Shown: piece by piece, positions 50,001-56,000 of the stretch
Layout: each line of letters starts with the position of its first letter
How positions within the stretch are numbered: the first letter of the stretch is position 1
Assembly (NCBI RefSeq): GCF_021347895.1
Contig: NC_067117.1
Location: 36,648,067 to 36,712,066, forward strand
DNA: 64,000 bases
Source of the DNA: Acanthochromis polyacanthus
Taxonomy: Eukaryota > Chordata > Actinopteri > Pomacentridae
Reading direction: 5' to 3'
Made by a program: the position numbers and the translations under genes
The notes under the pieces: model-generated
The model's input: only the letters and a program-made list of their open reading frames with translations
Database searches by the model: none
What the model was told of the DNA's origin: nothing

Positions 50001-53000
50001 CCTTCAACATGCGAAAGTCACGCCACCGTTGAAAGGAATCAACAAGATAAATCCGATGGCGATCACGAAGACGTTTGTCGAGAAGTAGATGTAGAACTGC
50101 TTGTCCTGACAAGCCGTGGGATTGGTAACTTTTCTGGAAGTTGCTGATCCATGATGCTCTCTCCTCCACAAGCAAAACAAATGTGCGCGCGGTAGTGCAT
50201 AGCTCGCGCACCTCTGCATGGGCATGCTTGCTGTGCGCGTAACCGTTGATTGACAGCATGACAAAGCAGAAGCTCAAACTTGATTGGCTAGCTGCCGATC
50301 GGCGCTTTTTGGAATAACATGGGGGTCTATGAGAGGAAGGCGGAGTTCATGAATAAATTTGCATATCGCGTCATACTAACATTATATTATAGTATCGAAC
50401 TAGACTAACACATTTAAGCTTTGTTAAACAATGATACATAAATTGAAAACAAACAGAAACTCCGGACACGAGCTTTAAATATAGTTGGCAATGGGAGGAA
50501 TTTAGATCTACAATACAATTTAAACTACAACCACTGTCATATTAAATGAAGATTATTCAGTTACAGGAATATGCCTATAATCAATATTTATCATGACCAG
50601 ACTTCTCTGTGCTCCATGCTAACATGATGAAAACTAGGATAAGCTTCTTAAGTGGGACACTCACTGCCTTTCAAACACATTTGATTGTATAATTTTACAA
50701 TGATGAGGTAATAATAGTCCTGAATTGCACATGAGGTGTGTGCAATGGTGGCCCAAGGTTTAAGGTAAGTGCTGGCTATAAACTGCAACACAAAGTAGAT
50801 CTAAAATTTTACTACATTATGAACAGCATCTCATGATTTTTCTCGTATTATTTGCATGCAGTGAAGATCATGTGTCAGTAATAGGCACATTTATTTTTTT
50901 TTTTAAAAATGCACCGAATACAGTATAACCAATAAGGAAGCCCTCAAATCTCTATTACAGGTAAATTTGGAGTCTTTAAGGCCATAGTGGTGGGCACTCC
51001 AACACCTGCAGTAACATGGAGCAGAGCCAATGCAGAAATACAATTTCACCCTGATGTGTGTCTGCAAAAGTACGACGAAGCATCTCATGAACACACCCTT
51101 GAGGTAAGCTGTACAGAAGCACTCACAAGGTACAAATGATGGCAATCTTCAATGAATCCTGCATCTTAATATGCATTGAAAGAGAATAAAATGATATTGA
51201 GTCTCTTTGCATTTCATTAGTTCCCTAAAGTTGCTCCGGAGGATGCTGATACCTACAAGTGTTTTGCAACCAATGAATATGGACGGGCTGTTTGCACTGT
51301 TGTCTTGAATGTTATTTCGGGTAGGATTATTAGTAATCTCTGAATCACTACTATGTCTCAAATGTTTTGCATGTAAGTTGTATTACATATCCTCATGACG
51401 GATTGGGATATTGAATTGTGACAAACAGGTGCAAAAATAATAAGGTTATCTTTAATTGCTCATTCACAGTTGGATTCTCTAAGAGTAAGGAACTTCAAAA
51501 AGTCCAAGGAGAAGGTGAGGTTCCAAATCTATTTTGACTTTAATAATTGTAAGTGTACTAATCGCTAAAGCAAACTGTTGTTTCCCTTGTTAGACACAAA
51601 TATCGAAGGCAGAAGCATGGAATAAATGTAATTAGTCCTTAGATGCATGAATGATTAGACCATACACTCTTCTATAAGTGAGTTAAAAATAACCTGTATA
51701 AGAACCATGTTTGTCATTTTGGTTTGTTGTTGCTGCACTCCACATATAATAATAACAATAGAAAACACATTTAGAGAATTAGCAATCAGCTGTGCACAAA
51801 GATGAATGCAAGTTGATGGTTTTCATCAAAAAATAGCAATACTTGGAGTGACAAAGCAGCTTAGTTTTTCTGCTACATCCCTTGCCCATAAATTTTCATT
51901 GCAATTTGACATTTTATTCATTAATTGAAATTATTAGGAAAAATCTGCCTGCCATGGTGCATCTGTCACATCAGTGCAGTGTCACCATGCACTGACACTT
52001 GACTAATCAACAGCTCGTTTTTGAAGTGAACCAACCATATGGACATCAGCTCTCAGAATGCAGCTGTTGTTGTGGTTGTCAATCTATGATGAGGTTGAGT
52101 ATGTTCCCAGCTTTCTCTGGTCTAAACATTGTTAAGAAGACACTGCTGCTATCATTAGGAGTTAGTTTGTGCCTCTTCAATCTAAGTTCTTTGTGTAAAC
52201 CGTCAATAAAGTGTAAATGAAAGCAGTTCTTTTGAAAATATTACTGTTTGAAATACCATCTGACACATATTCAGTGACAGACCAGTGTTTTTCATTATGG
52301 TTCCCTAGATGCAGCAGACTTAAGAAAAAAGCTAAAAAAACGGTAAGTAAAAAATTGCAAACTTAATTGTTTGTTAAAATATAGTGTATTCTTTATGGCA
52401 GTGATTCCTACAAGAACAATTATTTTAGCAAAAACTCACTGATGAGTGGAGCTTCTTGCAATTTCTCACTTTGCAGTAATCTGGATGGAACACGTGAGGA
52501 AAAGCCAATGGAACCAGAGGAGAAGGTTTGGGAAATTCTACTTAGTGCAGAAAAGAAAGACTACGAGAAGATCTGTTCTGAATACGGCATCACAGACTTC
52601 CGTGGCATGCTGAAGAGACTTAATGAAATGAAAAAAGAGCGAGAAGAAGAGATTGCAGAGGTACTCAACCTAAAGATTCATTCACTCTGGATCTTCTCCA
52701 ACAAACACCTTAAACATTTCTTTATGCTTTTTCAGTTTTGAAGCTTGAACATTATTATAATTGTATATCTTTACCTGTTCATTTCTGCCACAGTTTGTCT
52801 CACACATCAGCACACTAAAACATATTGAGGTCAGTGATGATGATTGTGCAACAATTGAGTTGGATATGGACCTCAAGGATCCTAGCAGCAAACTTTTCCT
52901 GTACAAGGTGAGGCATGAACTATATATGTTACCATCGCAGTTTGTTTTGTTTTGTGTTTTTATACACTGTCCCCCCTCAAAAAAAGAAAAATTGTTGGAC

Positions 53001-56000
53001 CTAACTAAGCCAGGGGTCGGCAACCCGCGGCTCCAGAGCCGCATGCGGCTCTTTCAGCCCTCTGTTGTGGCTCCCTGTAACTTTGGAAAATAAATTGTTC
53101 TGTCTTTCAGGTGCGTTTAAATTTTATTGTGAAATTACCGCTCTTATTTTGACGTGTCACTCCACCGGATGTGCTGCTGGGTTTTCCGCTGGAACACGAG
53201 AGCGCAAAGTTGATGCAGAGAGACAACACGGAGCTTCCGATTCCCACACGTTTCATGCCTTTTTTTTGTTTTACTCCTGGAGAAGCAACGCCTGTAGTTT
53301 CACATCGTTTTGTACTCAAGAATGGCAAGCCTGTATATTAAAGCTCCACTCCAAGATGTCACGTCCAGCATCCAGGCAGCAGGTCAGAGAGTCAGAGGAG
53401 TGTCATCTTGGAAAACAGGGCAGCGACTTACCGGAGAAAAGTTATTTGCGTAAGATGAATAGATAAACAGATAAATAGATTTTACAAGTTAAATAGGCAT
53501 TCGCAAAATATTGATTTCCAGCTAACGTTACGTAACATATGAGGTCCAAGAGCAAAAATGACATTAACCAAGTGAGATAAATATTAGTGGAAGGACACAA
53601 TTTTAAAAAATGAATCTATCTAATTCGAGGCTTTGTAATTGATTAATCACGACTGATTAACAAGGGCATAGAGGTAAAAAAAAAAAGCGATATATGCAGT
53701 GTTATCTTCAAACGCCAAAAGCATTTTGCGGCTCCCAGTGTTTTTTTTTCTGTGGGGAACGGGTCAAAATGGCTCTTTGAGTGTTAAAAGTTGCCGACCC
53801 CTGAACTAAGCAAATAGGAAAGAGCCTTCCATTGGATCATTACTGCCAACAACTTATTTAACTCTAGCTGACGCAGTGAGTAGCTTCTCGTTTCTTAAAC
53901 AACCATGTCAGACGACATATCCTGTGTGGTCATGGAAAGGATGTTAATCTGTTAAAGAGATAAAGAGATGAAACTACTAAAATTGGGTTAACAACCATGC
54001 AACGCATTATTAAAATTTGAAGGATAGTGGTGAACCATCATCTTTGAGGAACAAATGTGGTGGGAACAAACTCTTAGATGATCATAGGAAATCAACAGAT
54101 GTATTCATGGCTATGTTTAATCGTGAAAGTAAGAGCATTTCCACACACACAATGTGAAGGGAACTCAAGGGATTGGGATTAAACAGCTGTAGCTCTAAGA
54201 ACACCATTGATCTCTGAGGCTAATCAGAAAAAAAAAAAGTCTTAAATCACTCTGTAGCATAAAGATTGGGCTTTGGAGCGATGAAAGAAGGTCATGTGAT
54301 CGGATGAGTCCAGATTTGCCCTCTTCAAAGTGATGGGAGCATCAGGGTAAGAAGAGAAGTAGATGAAGTGATGCACTCATGATGTCTAATGCCTACAAGC
54401 CTGTGGGGGTTAGGGTTATGATCTGGGGTTGGTCAGGTTCAGCAGTGTTATGTTCCCAAAGAATGAGGTCAGCTGACTACCTGAAGATACTGAATGACCA
54501 GGTCTTTCCATCAGTGGAGTTTTTCTTCTCTGATGGCATGGGCATGTTCCAAGATGGTGATGCCAGGATTCATGGGGCTCACAATGTGAATGAGTGGGTC
54601 TGGAAAGATGAGACATGATTTTCACACCTGGACTGGCCTCGACAGAATCCAGACCTCAGCCCCATTGAGAATCTTTAGGATATTATTGAGAGGACTTTGC
54701 ACAGCGGTCTGACTCTCCCATCTTCAATATAAGATCTTGGGAGAAAATTAGTGTAACCCTGGAAGGAAATAAATGCTATGACATTGCAAAAGCTGATCAA
54801 AATGATATCACGGTGAATGTGTGTCATTCTCAAAGCTAAAGGCGGCCCAGTGGAATACTAGAGTGTGCGACGTTTTTTTGGGACAGTAATGTGTTATCAA
54901 GATGCTACATTTCTCTAAATTCTACAGGACGGCGTCATGGTTCCCTTCACCAAGGAAGACAGTGAAGGAATGAAGCATAATTTAAAGCAAGTTGGCAAAA
55001 AATACATATTCACAATTAAAAAACTGGGGGCAGAAGATGCTGGACTCTACTCTGTGGATGTTGAGGGTGTCAATGTATTCTCCACAGATTTCAAAGGTAT
55101 GTCTCCAGTCCTGTATTACAATTAGATTATATTTAAGTGTATACTGCTACTTTCCAGGGTATATTTCTGAATATTTACACTACCGTTCAAAAGTTTGGGG
55201 TCACATTGGCAATCTCAGTTTTTCCATGAAACATCACACTTTTATTCATGTGCTAACATAATTGCACATGGGTTTTCAAATCATCAATTATCCTTTCAAT
55301 GCAATTAACTAACTGAATGTAGCATTAGAACACAGGAGTGATGGTTGCTGGAAATGTTCCTCTGTACCCCTGTGTAGATATTCCATTAAAAAAATCACGC
55401 GTTTCCAGCTAGAATAGTCATTTACTACATTAACAGTGTATAGACTGTATTTACGATTAATGTTATCTTTATAGAAAAAAAACTGCTTTTCTTTTAAAAA
55501 TAAGGACATTTCTAAGTGACCCCAAACTTTTGAATGGTAGTGTACATGATATAGCTCAGCATTAAAGTTATTAAGAGTGATTAGAACTGTGATTAAATAC
55601 ACACAATAAGAGAGACCAGCTATATGTGACCCTGAGCAAAATAAGTAATGTATGAAAAGGATTAGATAAATGAAGTAAGTTTGAATAGTTTGTCTCTTTT
55701 TCTTTTTGAAACTTTGCAGTTCCTGAAGTTGATTTTGCAGTCAAAATACAAGAGGTCAAGGCAGAAGAACGAGAGGATGCCCTCTTTCAATGTGTGCTAA
55801 CTGCACCAATGAATGAGATCAAATGGTTTGGCAAAAGTGCTCCTCTGTCTAATAGTGAGAAACATGAAATCATTGTATCTGAGGATAAGCTTATCCATAA
55901 GTTGATTGTGCGGGACTGTCTGCCGTTGGATGCTGGGATCTACGCTGCTGTGGCAGGAATCAAATCTTGCAATGCCTGGCTCGTAGTTGAAGGTAAGAAT

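Larger units (their letters stand above)
43616..50277 (-). pseudogene. Kolobok-like transposase, 13 exons, broken
   Basis: Minus-strand exons, high to low: 49958-50277, 49281-49397, 48717-48764, 46571-46631, 46363-46503, 45965-46286, 45609-45888, 45272-45505, 45088-45170, 44919-45016, 44269-44462, 44035-44199 and 43616-43958. Most have GT-AG sites. Blocks in order: [200 protein letters not shown]. Asp residues in [13 protein letters not shown] and YD(M)WHG are likely catalytic-core positions. Lesions: a 2-base deletion before WHGAK, TAG at 44361-44363 and a MITE at the edge of the eleventh exon. The start codon is uncertain. Confidence 0.75.
41545..50474. mobile_element. 8.9-kb TTAA-flanked transposon, probably Kolobok superfamily
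   Basis: An 8930-bp element in igfn1 intron 2, flanked by TTAA (41541-41544 and 50475-50478). The termini AGCTCGTGTCCGGAGTTT and AAACTCCGGACACGAGCT are perfect inverted repeats. TTAA targets are used by piggyBac and Kolobok. The ends are not CCY, and the encoded transposase is not piggyBac-like, which favours Kolobok. It carries two convergent genes: an RG-rich/Cys-rich protein (+ strand, 41750-43049) and a 13-exon transposase (- strand). Two hairpins and two later insertions (44463-44825 and 46703-48698) are also present. Without the insertions it is about 6.6 kb. Both genes are broken. The superfamily name is inference; the element boundaries are seen directly. Confidence 0.88.

Noticed and set aside
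41545..50474. piggyBac transposon, because of the TTAA target
   Set aside because: The termini begin AGCT rather than CCY, and the encoded transposase blocks ([32 protein letters not shown]) are not those of piggyBac enzymes.
53065..53466. A 133-codon protein in igfn1 intron 8
   Set aside because: It lies wholly inside a hAT MITE with perfect ends and has no domain features.
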